This document shows positions 38,031-46,976 of a stretch of 64,000 nt of DNA, one piece after another. The translations under genes and the position numbers were made by a program. A model generated the notes under the pieces. The model saw nothing but the letters and a program-made list of their open reading frames with translations. It made no database searches and had not been told where the DNA came from. The stretch is from assembly GCF_020829625.1 (NCBI RefSeq), contig NZ_JAIVFX010000001.1:310001-374000 (forward strand). The letters are read 5' to 3'. Source of the DNA: Nostoc sp. XA010 (GTDB lineage Bacteria; Cyanobacteriota; Cyanobacteriia; Cyanobacteriales; Nostocaceae). Positions within the stretch are counted from its first letter, which is position 1. Each line of letters starts with the position of its first letter.

Positions 38031-38521
38031 CGTGTAGTTCACAGCAAATGGTTACAAAGTTTGATCATAATTTAGCGATGGCAGGAATTCCATCTCCTAA
38101 AGTTACAATAAGGCGATCACCCAGTTGTATGGGTGTATCTGTAATTATTAACATTTGTAAATTTTTTCTCTTTTGACATAGTATTATTTCTCACGAAAGA
38201 GTTTTTCAGAAGACATTCTACCGATAATTGTAAGTAATAGAGCTTTGAAGCTTTGTTAAAGACCTCATGCCACAATTAATTTTAGGCTGCCATTGCGTTC
38301 ATTTTCATTTAGCCAATAGCTAGGATGCATGGCATAATTGCATTTCTTCTCTACGAGACGCTACGCGAAGATTTTGAATTTTGCCCAAAGTTGAGCCAGT
38401 CGCTTGCGTATTTACCCGCTCAAGCGAACTGGGGTGCCAGTAGGGTTTCCCGACCTAGCAAACTTTTTAAGCTGAATTTTGAATTTTGAATTGTCCAGGC
38501 GTGCTAAATCATTGAATAAAT
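38031..38521. other. Intergenic region between divergent genes
   Basis: A 491-bp spacer. It contains a CTACGAGACGCTACGCGAAG repeat near 38351-38370 and GCTCAAGCGAAC/CGCTTGCG complementary bits near 38401-38430. Promoters of both flanking genes are expected. No gene seen. Confidence 0.5.
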
Positions 38522-40198
38522 ATGCTTAATATGAGTTTTACACTCCCCACGATCGCAAGCCAGATGTTTGGGCAAAAGACAATTCGACCGCTTACTGCTG
38601 CTACCCTGTGTGGCATTACTTTCATTAAAGATCGGCTGATTGCCATTGACAGTATTAAAGGGCATCTACTAGAAATTGATCCCACCTCTGACAACAGCAA
38701 AATTATTAATCCCCATCAAGTTAAAGAATTTACTGATGTCACTGGTCTAGCTGCGTGGGAAGATACCCTGTGGGTGAGCCGAGAAAATAGTGTTTACTTG
38801 TGCAATCTCAATGCTTTGGGTCTGGAACATTTTGTGACATTGCCTTATCCTGCTGACGGCGTTGCTGTTTGGGAAACAACAGTTTATGTCAGTTGCCAAA
38901 GGCTAGGCTACATTCTGATTTTTGACCGTGAAACGCGAAAAGAAATTACCAGGTTTTATGCCCCAGGTGTTGGGATAGAGAATTTAGCAGTCACCCAGGA
39001 AATGCTGTGGATTTGCGATCGCACCGAACAATCAGTTTACGCGATGGATAGGGCGACAGGAGAACTTCAATTTAGTGTGCTGACCCCCTTTGAATGTCCC
39101 ACAGGCATAGCGATACATAAAAATGCCGAAACAGGCAAAGAAAGTATTTACGTCGCCTACGCCTCAGAGGAAGCTTATATTCGGGACAACCCAAATGCTG
39201 ATCCAAGTCATGAGCTAACGTTCCGCGATCGCACTTTTATTCACCCCCTGTATTATCATTACGATCCAGATAAGCGCTACGCCCTCTCTAATGGCTATCT
39301 GATTGAAATGTCTTATGCTGAAGAAATTGCACCCTTAGACGAGGTTTATTTACCTGATGTCGAATGGCGCATCGCCTTACCATCGGAAACTGAGCGTCAA
39401 AAGGTGAAACACGTTGAAGCCATTGGTATACCTTTTACGGAAGAAGTGGTAAAAGGGCAACGTGTAGCAGTGTTTAAATTTGATTCTCTTGCCCCAGGTG
39501 AACGGCATATATTTGGCTGGAAAGCACTTTTGGAAGTTCGCGGTATTAAGTATCGCATCACACCTAGAGATGTAGAAGATATACCTAAATTATCTTCAGA
39601 ATTAGAAACACGCTACCTAGTGGATGACGACGATTTAGCAATGGATACTACCATTGTTCGCCGTGCCGCCAGAGAAGCCATTGGTTCTGAAACCAATGTG
39701 CTACGGAAAATGCACAGTATCCGCAACTACGTCTATGATGAGTTGTCCTATGGTATTAAACCTTACATTGACACGCCAGATACAGTTTTAGAACGGGGCG
39801 TTGGTTCCTGCGGCGAATATGTCGGCGTTTTACTTGCCCTATCCCGTTTAAATGGCATCCCCTGCCGCACCGTAGGTAGGTATAAATGTCCTCCCCATAG
39901 TGACTTAATAGGAGTACCTCTACAACCCGACTTTAATCATGTTTGGTTGGAGTTCTACGTCCCGAATTTTGGTTGGTTACCAATGGAATCAAATCCTGAT
40001 GATATAGGTGAAGGCGGCCCTTATCCGACGCGCTTTTTTATGGGCTTGTGCTGGTACCACATTGAAATTGGTAAAGGTATCACCTTTGAAACCGTGACAA
40101 GTCAAGGTGAGCGGCTAACCAAAGAAGATATTCCCATTGGCGATTTGGCGATAAATCATATCCGGTTCACAATTCTTAAAGAATTACCGCCTTTTTAA
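38522..40198 (+). CDS. Beta-propeller plus transglutaminase-like protein
   Basis: The 558-residue protein starts with about 230 residues of YVTN/NHL-like blades (LIAIDSIKGHLLEID, LWVSRENSVYLCN, VYVSCQRLGYILIFDR, LWICDRTEQSVYAMD). The second half, from about residue 390, is a transglutaminase-like core. The papain-type triad can be placed as Cys in GVGSCGEYVGV, His in DFNHVWLEFY and Asp in MESNPDDIG. No signal peptide, so cytoplasmic. The family may be a protease or amidase; its substrate is unknown. Confidence 0.83.
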   Translation: MLNMSFTLPTIASQMFGQKTIRPLTAATLCGITFIKDRLIAIDSIKGHLLEIDPTSDNSKIINPHQVKEFTDVTGLAAWEDTLWVSRENSVYLCNLNALGLEHFVTLPYPADGVAVWETTVYVSCQRLGYILIFDRETRKEITRFYAPGVGIENLAVTQEMLWICDRTEQSVYAMDRATGELQFSVLTPFECPTGIAIHKNAETGKESIYVAYASEEAYIRDNPNADPSHELTFRDRTFIHPLYYHYDPDKRYALSNGYLIEMSYAEEIAPLDEVYLPDVEWRIALPSETERQKVKHVEAIGIPFTEEVVKGQRVAVFKFDSLAPGERHIFGWKALLEVRGIKYRITPRDVEDIPKLSSELETRYLVDDDDLAMDTTIVRRAAREAIGSETNVLRKMHSIRNYVYDELSYGIKPYIDTPDTVLERGVGSCGEYVGVLLALSRLNGIPCRTVGRYKCPPHSDLIGVPLQPDFNHVWLEFYVPNFGWLPMESNPDDIGEGGPYPTRFFMGLCWYHIEIGKGITFETVTSQGERLTKEDIPIGDLAINHIRFTILKELPPF

Positions 40199-40304
40199 AT
40201 TAGGGCATTGGGCATTGGAAAGAGGCAGAGGGACACAAAGCTTGGAGTAGAGGGGAAAGTAGGTAATTGTTTTATTCTTCCCCCTGCCCCCCACTCTCCA
40301 CTAG

Positions 40305-40393
40305 TACAGCACAGCGAAAATAAACATACCATTTCAAATGGCGCAAAAGCTTGGAATACAATTCTTTTAACTTTTGACTTCCGCGTTGCGGTA
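40305..40393. mobile_element. MITE-like element, copy D (89 bp, flanked by CTAG)
   Basis: The ends are TACAGCACAGCGAAAATAAAC and, on the other strand, TACCGCAACGCGGAAGTCAAAAG. CTAG lies at 40301-40304 and 40394-40397. The TAG inside the right CTAG is the stop codon of the nuclease gene on the minus strand, so the insertion is immediately after that gene and leaves it intact. Confidence 0.82.
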
Positions 40394-41248
40394 CTAGCTA
40401 TTAACTCTTAAACTAGGCAATGGATACGATTTATACTGCTTAAAATCAGCAAATTCACAGATTGAGTTAAATGGACAAAAGCGGCAGTGAGAGCCAGGAT
40501 TGGGAGGAAAAATTTTACTGAAATTACTACTTTCTTCCTGATATTTTTGCAAATCGTGCTGGTGCTTGTGGGCAATATTAGCTAACTCAAATTTTATGTA
40601 TTCTAATTCACTATTATTAATGCTAATTAACTCAGACTTTTTACATATTTCTAAATTATAAAATGATGCAACGGCTTCCCGTCCAGGGTAAAGATAACGA
40701 GCAGCTACCAAATACACTAATGCCTGTCGTCGGTCAAAAGCCGACTTACCAGTTTTGAAATCTAAAATATGTAAAGTGCTATCAGACTCAATGAAAACGC
40801 AATCCATAGCCGCATATAATCGAAAGCAATAATCTTCTTGTTCCACTACTATCGGTTTAGGAAAGCCTTCATCACCCGGAGTTAATTGGATAATATCTTT
40901 ATCCAAAAGCAACGGCGCATCATGATATTTTTTGAGAATTTGCAGCACGCGTTGCTGGACTTGATCGCTTGAGTTGCCTAATTTAAGTAGCTGTGCAACT
41001 CTTTCTACACCATCGGCTTGCTTCAACAGATACCTGTGATGATGAAACTCATAAATGCCTTTTTGGGCGAGTATGCCAATCCTCTGGGGCGCGGTGGCTT
41101 GCCCTAAAAGCGCTTTGACTTGTGGTTCGTGTTGCCGTGCTTTGATAAACCCCCGTCTCATCTGGCAATGCCAGCGTTCTTGCCCAGTCGCTGGGGCAAC
41201 TAGAGACCAAAGGTGATAACTGGCAAAAGGTCGATCGGGGGTTGACAT
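40394..41248 (-). CDS. PD-(D/E)XK nuclease family protein (RecB/Cas4-like) with C-terminal cysteines
   Basis: The 284-residue protein has a RecB-type nuclease core: Asp in AMDCVFI and the ILDFKTGK motif (D-x-K) near residues 170-176, then QALVYLVAARYLYPG, the QxxxY helix. The end GSHCRFCPFNSIC has three cysteines. With one more cysteine it would resemble the Fe-S clamp of AddB/Cas4 enzymes (the nearest other is in LEICKK). No cas genes are near. It could be a DNA repair nuclease. ATG at 41248; divergent from the phosphomutase gene. Confidence 0.78.
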   Translation of the reverse strand: MSTPDRPFASYHLWSLVAPATGQERWHCQMRRGFIKARQHEPQVKALLGQATAPQRIGILAQKGIYEFHHHRYLLKQADGVERVAQLLKLGNSSDQVQQRVLQILKKYHDAPLLLDKDIIQLTPGDEGFPKPIVVEQEDYCFRLYAAMDCVFIESDSTLHILDFKTGKSAFDRRQALVYLVAARYLYPGREAVASFYNLEICKKSELISINNSELEYIKFELANIAHKHQHDLQKYQEESSNFSKIFPPNPGSHCRFCPFNSICEFADFKQYKSYPLPSLRVNS

Positions 41249-41394
41249 TGCTCAGAAACAGTGAGAGAAAATACGGTGGGGAGAAGTTTAAACTAAGGCT
41301 TGCTTAGAAAAGAACTTCGGAGGATAGTTGCTGCTACACGCGCTTTGCGGGAAGCTTTTATAGTACTGATAATGTACGGGAGCAAGTAGCAAAA

Positions 41395-42819
41395 ATGTCC
41401 AGCAAGATAAAATTTGGTACTGATGGATGGCGAGGAATTATTGCTGATGACTTTACTTTCCCCAATGTGCGGAAAGTAACAAGAGCAATAGCCACTTACC
41501 TGGATACAGCCTACAAAAAAGATAGACCAGTACTTATTGCCTACGATACTCGCTTTTTAGCTGACCAGTTTGCCCAAACATCGGCCCAAGTTTTGGCAGA
41601 CTTAGGTTGGACTGTGAAAATTACTAATCGGGATTGCCCTACACCAGTAATTGCCTACAACGCCCGTCATCTAAATTCTGCTGGGGCATTAATGTTTACT
41701 GCTAGTCATAATCCAGCACCCTACTGTGGAATTAAATATATACCTGATTATGCTGGGCCTGCCACTCCAGAGATTACTGATATTATTGTGGCAAATATAG
41801 AAAGTGCATCGGATGAGTTGCCTGGGAGCAACCCATTAGGTTCAATTTCAATTTTCGATCCGAAACCAGATTACCTGCAATTTATCTACACTCTACTTGA
41901 TATAGAAAAAATTAAAAGCGCTAATTTAAAGGTAAAGTACGATGCTTTGTATTCTACCTCTCGTGGCTATTTAGATGAAGTTTTGCAACATAGTGGCGTT
42001 CAGTTAGAAAGTTTCCACGATTGGAGGGATGTTTTATTTGGGGGTGGAATGCCAGAACCCAAAGGAGAACAATTAGTTGAGTTAGTACAAGCAGTAGTTC
42101 GCGATCGCGCTGATTTGGGTTTGGCGACGGATGGAGATAGCGATCGCTTTGGTATCGTCGATGAACAAGGAACCGTCCTGACTCCTAATACTGTGCTGTT
42201 AGTTCTAGCACGTCATTTAATCAGAAATAAAGGTAAAACTGGCGCGATAGTCCGCACTGTGGCGACAACGCACCTGCTGGATAATTTCGCGGCTAAAAAT
42301 GGGCTGCAAATTTACGAAACACCAGTTGGTTTTAAATACATCGGCGAAAAAATGCGGGAAACTGCCGTGTTAATTGGTGGAGAAGAATCAGGCGGTTTGA
42401 GTATTATCGGGCATATTCCCGAAAAAGACGGAGTATTGGCCAATATGCTGGTGGCAGAAGCGATCGCCTATGAAGGTAAACCTCTGAGTCAACTTGTCAA
42501 AGAAGCGATCACTGAAGCCGATGGCCCACTTTACAACAACCGCCTAGACTTGCACCTCACAGAGGTGCATAAAATCGCCGTCATCGACTCATTTACTAGA
42601 AATCCACCAACAGAGGTAGCAGGAATTAAAGTCAAGTCAGTGGGGCGTAAAGATGGTATTAAGCTCTATTTAGAAGAGGGTAGCTGGGTTTTACTGCGTC
42701 CTTCCGGTACAGAACCACTGGTGCGCGTCTATCTAGAAACCAACACTCCCGAAAAACTTACCCAAATCGCCCAAGAGTTAGAGAGTGTCATTGCTAAACT
42801 AGAGGCTGTAGCAGTTTAA
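41395..42819 (+). CDS. Phosphoglucomutase/phosphomannomutase (alpha-D-phosphohexomutase)
   Basis: The 474-residue enzyme is complete. It has FGTDGWRGI at the start, the catalytic phosphoserine loop FTASHNPAPYCG, metal loop ATDGDSDRFG, sugar-binding loop GGEESGG and phosphate-binding LRPSGTEPLVRVY. It interconverts 1- and 6-phosphates of glucose, mannose or glucosamine and feeds nucleotide-sugar synthesis. All motifs lacking in the degenerate phosphomutase domain at 15361-17889 are intact here. Confidence 0.93.
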   Translation: MSSKIKFGTDGWRGIIADDFTFPNVRKVTRAIATYLDTAYKKDRPVLIAYDTRFLADQFAQTSAQVLADLGWTVKITNRDCPTPVIAYNARHLNSAGALMFTASHNPAPYCGIKYIPDYAGPATPEITDIIVANIESASDELPGSNPLGSISIFDPKPDYLQFIYTLLDIEKIKSANLKVKYDALYSTSRGYLDEVLQHSGVQLESFHDWRDVLFGGGMPEPKGEQLVELVQAVVRDRADLGLATDGDSDRFGIVDEQGTVLTPNTVLLVLARHLIRNKGKTGAIVRTVATTHLLDNFAAKNGLQIYETPVGFKYIGEKMRETAVLIGGEESGGLSIIGHIPEKDGVLANMLVAEAIAYEGKPLSQLVKEAITEADGPLYNNRLDLHLTEVHKIAVIDSFTRNPPTEVAGIKVKSVGRKDGIKLYLEEGSWVLLRPSGTEPLVRVYLETNTPEKLTQIAQELESVIAKLEAVAV

Positions 42820-42891
42820 TCAGTCAGAACTAGGAGTTAAGAGTTATAAGTTAAGAATTATTAGCTCCTAACTTTTAACTTTTATCAAACT

Positions 42892-43167
42892 ATGAAAATC
42901 GCTCCTTTTTTGACATCTTTAGTTTTAGCAGTTTGGGTAATCGCGATCGCAATTATTTCAGTTCAAAATGCCACACCCGTATCGTTAAAATTCTTAACAT
43001 TCCAATCGATTCAAATACCAATGGGTTTAGTGCTGGCTTTTAGTGCCTGTGTAGGGTTAATTGGCATGGCACTGCTGCAACCTCTCTGGGGGCTTGCTGG
43101 TATTGGACAGGGTAATTCTCGATTAGAAGACGATGCGGAGTTTTTTGTTGATGATGAAGATTTTTGA
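42892..43167 (+). CDS. LapA-type (DUF1049) small membrane protein
   Basis: The 91-residue protein has two hydrophobic helices (FLTSLVLAVWVIAIAIISVQNATPVSLKFL and MGLVLAFSACVGLIGMALLQPLW) around the QNATPVSLKF motif of the LapA/DUF1049 family, and an acidic tail EDDAEFFVDDEDF. In other bacteria LapA helps assemble lipopolysaccharide. The role in cyanobacteria is unknown. It follows the phosphomutase gene by 72 bp. Confidence 0.8.
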   Translation: MKIAPFLTSLVLAVWVIAIAIISVQNATPVSLKFLTFQSIQIPMGLVLAFSACVGLIGMALLQPLWGLAGIGQGNSRLEDDAEFFVDDEDF

Positions 43168-43170
43168 GGT

Positions 43171-43404
43171 TTGATAGCTGTGCAGTATCAAAACATTATT
43201 ACAATTGAACCAGGAAAACGAGGTGGTAAACCTTGTATTCGAGGAATGCGAATTACTGTATACGATGTTTTATCTTATCTTGCCTCTGGCATGACCTACG
43301 AGGAATTGCTTGATGACTTTCCTTATTTGACACAAGAAGATATTTTGGCTTGCCTAAGCTATGCGGCTGATCGAGAACGGCAAATGCTAACAATGCAAGC
43401 ATGA
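43171..43404 (+). CDS. DUF433 antitoxin-like protein
   Basis: The 77-residue protein has the DUF433 pattern: ITIEPGKRGGKPCIRGMRITVYDVLSYLASGMTYEELLDDFPYLTQEDILACLSYAADRE. The winged-helix fold probably binds DNA. A TTG at 43171 or GTG at 43180 starts it; no ATG is available. Its TGA overlaps the ATG of the next gene (ATGA at 43401-43404), the usual link to DUF5615 PIN-like toxins. That toxin is broken by a stop codon. Confidence 0.85.
   Translation: MIAVQYQNIITIEPGKRGGKPCIRGMRITVYDVLSYLASGMTYEELLDDFPYLTQEDILACLSYAADRERQMLTMQA
43345..43374. repeat. 30-bp direct repeat, copy 1 (DUF433 3' part)
   Basis: The 30 bases starting TTGGCTTGCCTAAGC are identical at 43345-43374 and 44010-44039. Copy 1 is the coding sequence for LACLSYAADR in the DUF433 gene. 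Confidence 0.9.
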
Positions 43405-43733
43405 AGTTATTGTTTGACCATAACTTATCACCTCGGTTAGTTGATCGACTAGCTGATATGTACCCAAACTCTCAGCATCTTTTTCTTATAAGCTTAGATC
43501 AAGCAGATGATCTAACTGTTTGGGAGTATGCCTGACAAAGTGGATTTACTGTTGTCACCAGAGAGGCTGATTTTAATGAGTTGAGCATTTTGCGAGGATT
43601 TCCTCCGAAAGTGATTTGGATTCGTTATGGCAATTGTTCAACCAGACAGATTGAAGAGATTTTGCGATCGCATGTAGAGGATATCCAAGCTTTTGACAAA
43701 AATCCAGATTTGGGAGTTTTGACATTGTATTAG
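43401..43733 (+). pseudogene. DUF5615 PIN-like toxin with internal stop codon
   Basis: The frame begins MKLLFDHNLSPRLVDRLADMYP, as in DUF5615 proteins, and reaches VWEYA. A TGA at 43533-43535 follows, then QSGFTVVTREADFNELS to TAG at 43731-43733. Without the stop it would be 110 residues with the acidic residues Asp6 and TREADF in place. One base change could explain the stop where related proteins have Lys or Arg. A truncated 44-residue product would lack the active site. Confidence 0.85.
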
Positions 43734-43744
43734 ATTTGAAAATT

Positions 43745-44002
43745 ATGGAAGCTGAGTATGATTTTAGCCAGGGCAAGCGGGGAGCGATTGAATCAACACC
43801 AACAGGCAAAACTCGAATTACAATTCGCCTAGATGATGAAGTACTAGCATGGTTTCGTGACCAAGTTCACGCAGCAGGTGGGGGAAATTACCAAACTTTG
43901 ATTAACGATGCCTTGCGTGAGTACATTCAGCAGCGCTGTGAACCGTTAGAAGAGACATTACGGCGAGTATTGCGAGAGGAACTTGAGCGCATTGGAAAAT
44001 GA
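43745..44002 (+). CDS. brnA: BrnA-family antitoxin (orphan)
   Basis: About 85 residues from the ATG at 43745 (a TTG at 43736 is possible). MEAEYDFSQGKRGAIES, then the ribbon-helix-helix core GKTRITIRLDDEVLAWFRDQVHAAGGGNYQTLINDALREYIQ, is typical of BrnA, which binds the BrnT RNase and represses the operon. BrnT normally lies directly upstream. Here the upstream gene is the broken DUF5615 toxin and no BrnT is seen. Confidence 0.83.
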   Translation: MEAEYDFSQGKRGAIESTPTGKTRITIRLDDEVLAWFRDQVHAAGGGNYQTLINDALREYIQQRCEPLEETLRRVLREELERIGK

Positions 44003-44009
44003 GGACATA

Positions 44010-44039
44010 TTGGCTTGCCTAAGCTATGCGGCTGATCGA
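44010..44039. repeat. 30-bp direct repeat, copy 2 (DUF433 remnant)
   Basis: This copy reads EDILACLSYAADR then a stop, starting at 44001 next to the brnA stop. It is a leftover DUF433 3' end without the rest of the gene. It marks either a duplication of a neighbouring module or a deletion between two modules. Confidence 0.85.
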
Positions 44040-44047
44040 TAAAGGCT

Positions 44048-44491
44048 ATGAGCGCAACTTATAAACTAGATTTTAACTTGTGGATTGAACAGACAGCCCA
44101 ACTATTGCGATCGCATCGCTGGCATGAAGTTGATGTAGAACATCTGATTGAAGAGGTTGAAGGCTTGGGCAAAAGTGAACGGCGAGGTATTGCCAGTCAA
44201 CTAACTCGCTTACTGCTGCATTTGCTCAAGTGGCAATATCAACCCCAGCGTCGCTCAGATAGTTGGCTCGATTCCATCACCGATTCTCGCACCCAAATTG
44301 AGTTAGCTATACTCGATAGTCCTAGTCTTAAGAGCTATCCTACAGAGCAACTTGAGGAAAGTTATCACAGGGCGTGTCGGCAAGCAGCCAAGCAAACGGG
44401 GATACTTATATCCGTGTTTCCAGAAGAGTGCCCATATTCTGTAGAGTTAGTGTTAGATGAAGACTGGCTACCAGAAGCAAGCGATATTTAA
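44048..44491 (+). CDS. DUF29 family protein
   Basis: The 147-residue protein has the DUF29 outline: YKLDFNLWIEQTAQLLRSHRWHEVDVEHLIEEVEGLGKSERRGIASQLTRLLLHLLKWQYQP, then QRRSDSWLDSI and ECPYSVELVLDEDWLPE. The family is widespread in cyanobacteria and predicted all-helical. Function unknown. It lies in an antitoxin-rich stretch, which suggests but does not prove a related role. Confidence 0.83.
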   Translation: MSATYKLDFNLWIEQTAQLLRSHRWHEVDVEHLIEEVEGLGKSERRGIASQLTRLLLHLLKWQYQPQRRSDSWLDSITDSRTQIELAILDSPSLKSYPTEQLEESYHRACRQAAKQTGILISVFPEECPYSVELVLDEDWLPEASDI

Positions 44492-44537
44492 TAACTGTAA
44501 TTGTGACTGTGTGGTTAGTAGCGCATTACGCAGCCAC

Positions 44538-44780
44538 TTAATATACACTGGTGAGTCTTGCAAAAGTCGCTTTTACTTCTTCATCATCGGCAAAGTCTCC
44601 AGTATTCGCTTCAGCAATTCCCTTTTGAATTTCCTCAATTTGCCACTGATACATCTCTAGATAAGTGGCTACCGCTTCATTAAGTATGTGGCTGCGATCG
44701 CACTTACAATGAATTGCGATCGCATCAAGTGCAGCCTTGCGATCGCTATCTATCCGAAACGTAATATTTTCTTGGCTCAT
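44538..44780 (-). CDS. Ribbon-helix-helix (CopG/ParD-like) antitoxin, orphan
   Basis: The 80-residue protein begins with a beta strand ENITFRIDSDRKAALDAIAIHCKCDRSHILNEAVATYLEMYQWQIEEIQKGIAEA, the RHH DNA-binding fold with a C-terminal toxin-binding tail (GDFADDEEVKATFARL). In ParDE pairs the toxin follows. Here only 46 bp separate its stop from the convergent DUF29 gene, so no ParE is present. Confidence 0.8.
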   Translation of the reverse strand: MSQENITFRIDSDRKAALDAIAIHCKCDRSHILNEAVATYLEMYQWQIEEIQKGIAEANTGDFADDEEVKATFARLTSVY

Positions 44781-44897
44781 CGTGCCGTCAAATTAAGTTG
44801 GATTGCATAGTTTTATTATTGCAATTGTCTTGCTGTTTTTGGGAATGATAGTTCTAGATTGACAGTATAATTCAGGACTACAGAGGATCTATAAGTA

Positions 44898-46880
44898 ATG
44901 CAAGCCTCAGAAATTAAGTTGCAACAAATTATTGAAGGAACAAAGCAGTACGTTGTTCCCCTGTTTCAGCGAGCCTACAGTTGGAAAAAATCTGAGTGGC
45001 AGGCATTGTGGAATGATCTTGTAGAACTCTGTGCAATGGATAATCCCCGTCCTCACTTCATGGGTTCCATTGTCACTATGCCAACTACATCTGTACCTGA
45101 AGGAGTAAGCAAATATCTTTTGATTGACGGGCAACAACGCTTAACGACAGTTTTTATTCTTCTTTCCGCTTTGCGGGATAAAGCCAAGCAGTCTGCGGAA
45201 CAACTAGCGGCAGAAATTGACAATACTATTCTCGTTAACCCATACAAGAAAGACCTAGATTACTACAAATTACAGCCTACACAGATAGATCGTGAAGCAT
45301 TTTATCGCATCATCAATTTTCAATCACAGATTGATGGAAGTAGTATTTCAGAATGTTATTCTTTCTTTGAAAATAAAATTCGACAGAGTGGATTAGAATT
45401 TCAAAAAATCAAACAGGTTCTCTGTAGTAACTTTTCACTTGTAAGTGTTGTACTCAGTACAGATGATGATCCCCACCTAGTTTTTGAAAGTCTTAATGCT
45501 AAAGGGAGACCTCTAAGCCAAGCAGACCTGATTCGTAACTATTTCTTTATGAGAATTCACACGGATAGTCAGGAATCTGTCTATGTTCAGTACTGGCTGC
45601 CTATGCAGGAACTTTTGGGAGAAAACTTGACAGAATTTATTCGTCACTACCTGACAAAAAGTGGTGTGGATGTAAAGCAGAGTGAAATTTATTTTGAAAT
45701 AAAAGAGCGAATTAACAAAAGTGATCCAGTATCGTATCTTAAGGATTTACATATATTTGCCCAATACTATGTAAGGCTTTTGAATCCAGAGCGAGAAAAA
45801 AACGAGAAGGTGCGTAAGTATTTCAATCGCCTCAATCGCTTGGAAGTTGCAACTGTTTATCCATTTATTCTGAACTGCTACGATGATTGGATGCAAGCCA
45901 GAATCACAGAATACGAATTTATTTCTGTTCTCCAAATTATCGAAAACTTTATCCTTCGTCGCTTTGTTTGCAATATTCAAACAAGAGGATTGAATAGAAT
46001 ATTTGCATTACTTTACTCACAAGTTAGTAAAGATACCAGTCTGGCTTCCGATAATTTTGTAGGGCGATTTAAGTTGGCTCTTCAGAGTCGTGACTATCCG
46101 AAGGACGTAGAATTTAGAGCTAGATTAATGGACGTGAAGCTATACGGTAGTAATCGTTCTGAGAAAGCAAAGCTCATTCTTGAATCAATTGAGGAATCTT
46201 TCAAACATAAGGAGCAGGTATCTTTTGATGGGCTTTCTATTGAGCACGTCATGCCACAAACTTTGAATGAATGGTGGAAAGAGCATTTAGGAGAAAATTG
46301 GGCTGTAACTCATGAATTACTTCGTCATTCTCTGGGAAATCTAACACTTACAGCCTATAATTCAGAGCTTTCTAACGATGAGTTTACATCTAAGTGCATT
46401 CACTTTCAAAATAGTCATTTGGAATTGAATAAGTATTTCTACAATAGAGAGTCTTGGCAAAGAGAGGATATTGAAGCACGGGCAGCATATCTTGCTGAAC
46501 GTGCTTTGCAGATTTGGAACTACTTTGGTAACGAGTTAGCACAGTTGTCTCAACCTAGTATCCTGACTGGTACTATTCCCAAACGACTTCATCTATTTGG
46601 TCAAGAGTATTCTGTAAAAAGCTGGCGGGATGTCCTGGAAATGACCATGAATCTGCTTGCTGATTTGGAGCCTGAGCGATTCCAAGACATTATGCAGCAG
46701 TTTCCTCGCTTTGTAGGATTGGATGAAAAAGACTTTCGTAACACCCGAAAACTTCACAATGGAGCTTTCATTGAGGTCAACTTATCAGCAAAAGATATTG
46801 ACGCATTCTGTCGAAAGGCAATAGAAACAGCAGAACTATCAGTCGAAGAATGGCAGATTGAGACAGTGAATTCACCTTGA
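44898..46880 (+). CDS. DUF262/DUF1524 protein (GmrSD-like nuclease, likely defence)
   Basis: The 660-residue protein fuses two parts. The N-terminal DUF262 ParB-like NTPase has PLFQRAYSW (residues 21-29) and LIDGQQRLTT (about 75-84). The C-terminal DUF1524 HNH-like nuclease has LSIEHVMPQTLNEWWKEHLG followed by HSLGNLTLTAYNSELSN. This is the arrangement of GmrSD type IV restriction enzymes, which cut DNA with modified cytosine, and of relatives such as SspE and BrxU. An additional C-terminal region of about 110 residues (RLHLFGQEYSVKSWRDVLEMTMNLLADLEPERF) is not recognised by me. The gene sits among antitoxin genes, which fits a defence role. Confidence 0.85.
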   Translation: MQASEIKLQQIIEGTKQYVVPLFQRAYSWKKSEWQALWNDLVELCAMDNPRPHFMGSIVTMPTTSVPEGVSKYLLIDGQQRLTTVFILLSALRDKAKQSAEQLAAEIDNTILVNPYKKDLDYYKLQPTQIDREAFYRIINFQSQIDGSSISECYSFFENKIRQSGLEFQKIKQVLCSNFSLVSVVLSTDDDPHLVFESLNAKGRPLSQADLIRNYFFMRIHTDSQESVYVQYWLPMQELLGENLTEFIRHYLTKSGVDVKQSEIYFEIKERINKSDPVSYLKDLHIFAQYYVRLLNPEREKNEKVRKYFNRLNRLEVATVYPFILNCYDDWMQARITEYEFISVLQIIENFILRRFVCNIQTRGLNRIFALLYSQVSKDTSLASDNFVGRFKLALQSRDYPKDVEFRARLMDVKLYGSNRSEKAKLILESIEESFKHKEQVSFDGLSIEHVMPQTLNEWWKEHLGENWAVTHELLRHSLGNLTLTAYNSELSNDEFTSKCIHFQNSHLELNKYFYNRESWQREDIEARAAYLAERALQIWNYFGNELAQLSQPSILTGTIPKRLHLFGQEYSVKSWRDVLEMTMNLLADLEPERFQDIMQQFPRFVGLDEKDFRNTRKLHNGAFIEVNLSAKDIDAFCRKAIETAELSVEEWQIETVNSP

Positions 46881-46976
46881 AAAAGCATTAGACAGGACTA
46901 AAGGCTAAAACTTCAATGCAATGGACAAGCGATCGCACATCACTGTAAATTGATTTGAAGTAAGGAAACCCAACAA

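Noticed and set aside
40394..40397. Truncation of the PD-(D/E)XK nuclease by MITE copy D
   Set aside because: The stop codon TAG is inside the CTAG target itself, so the gene would end at the same place without the insertion.
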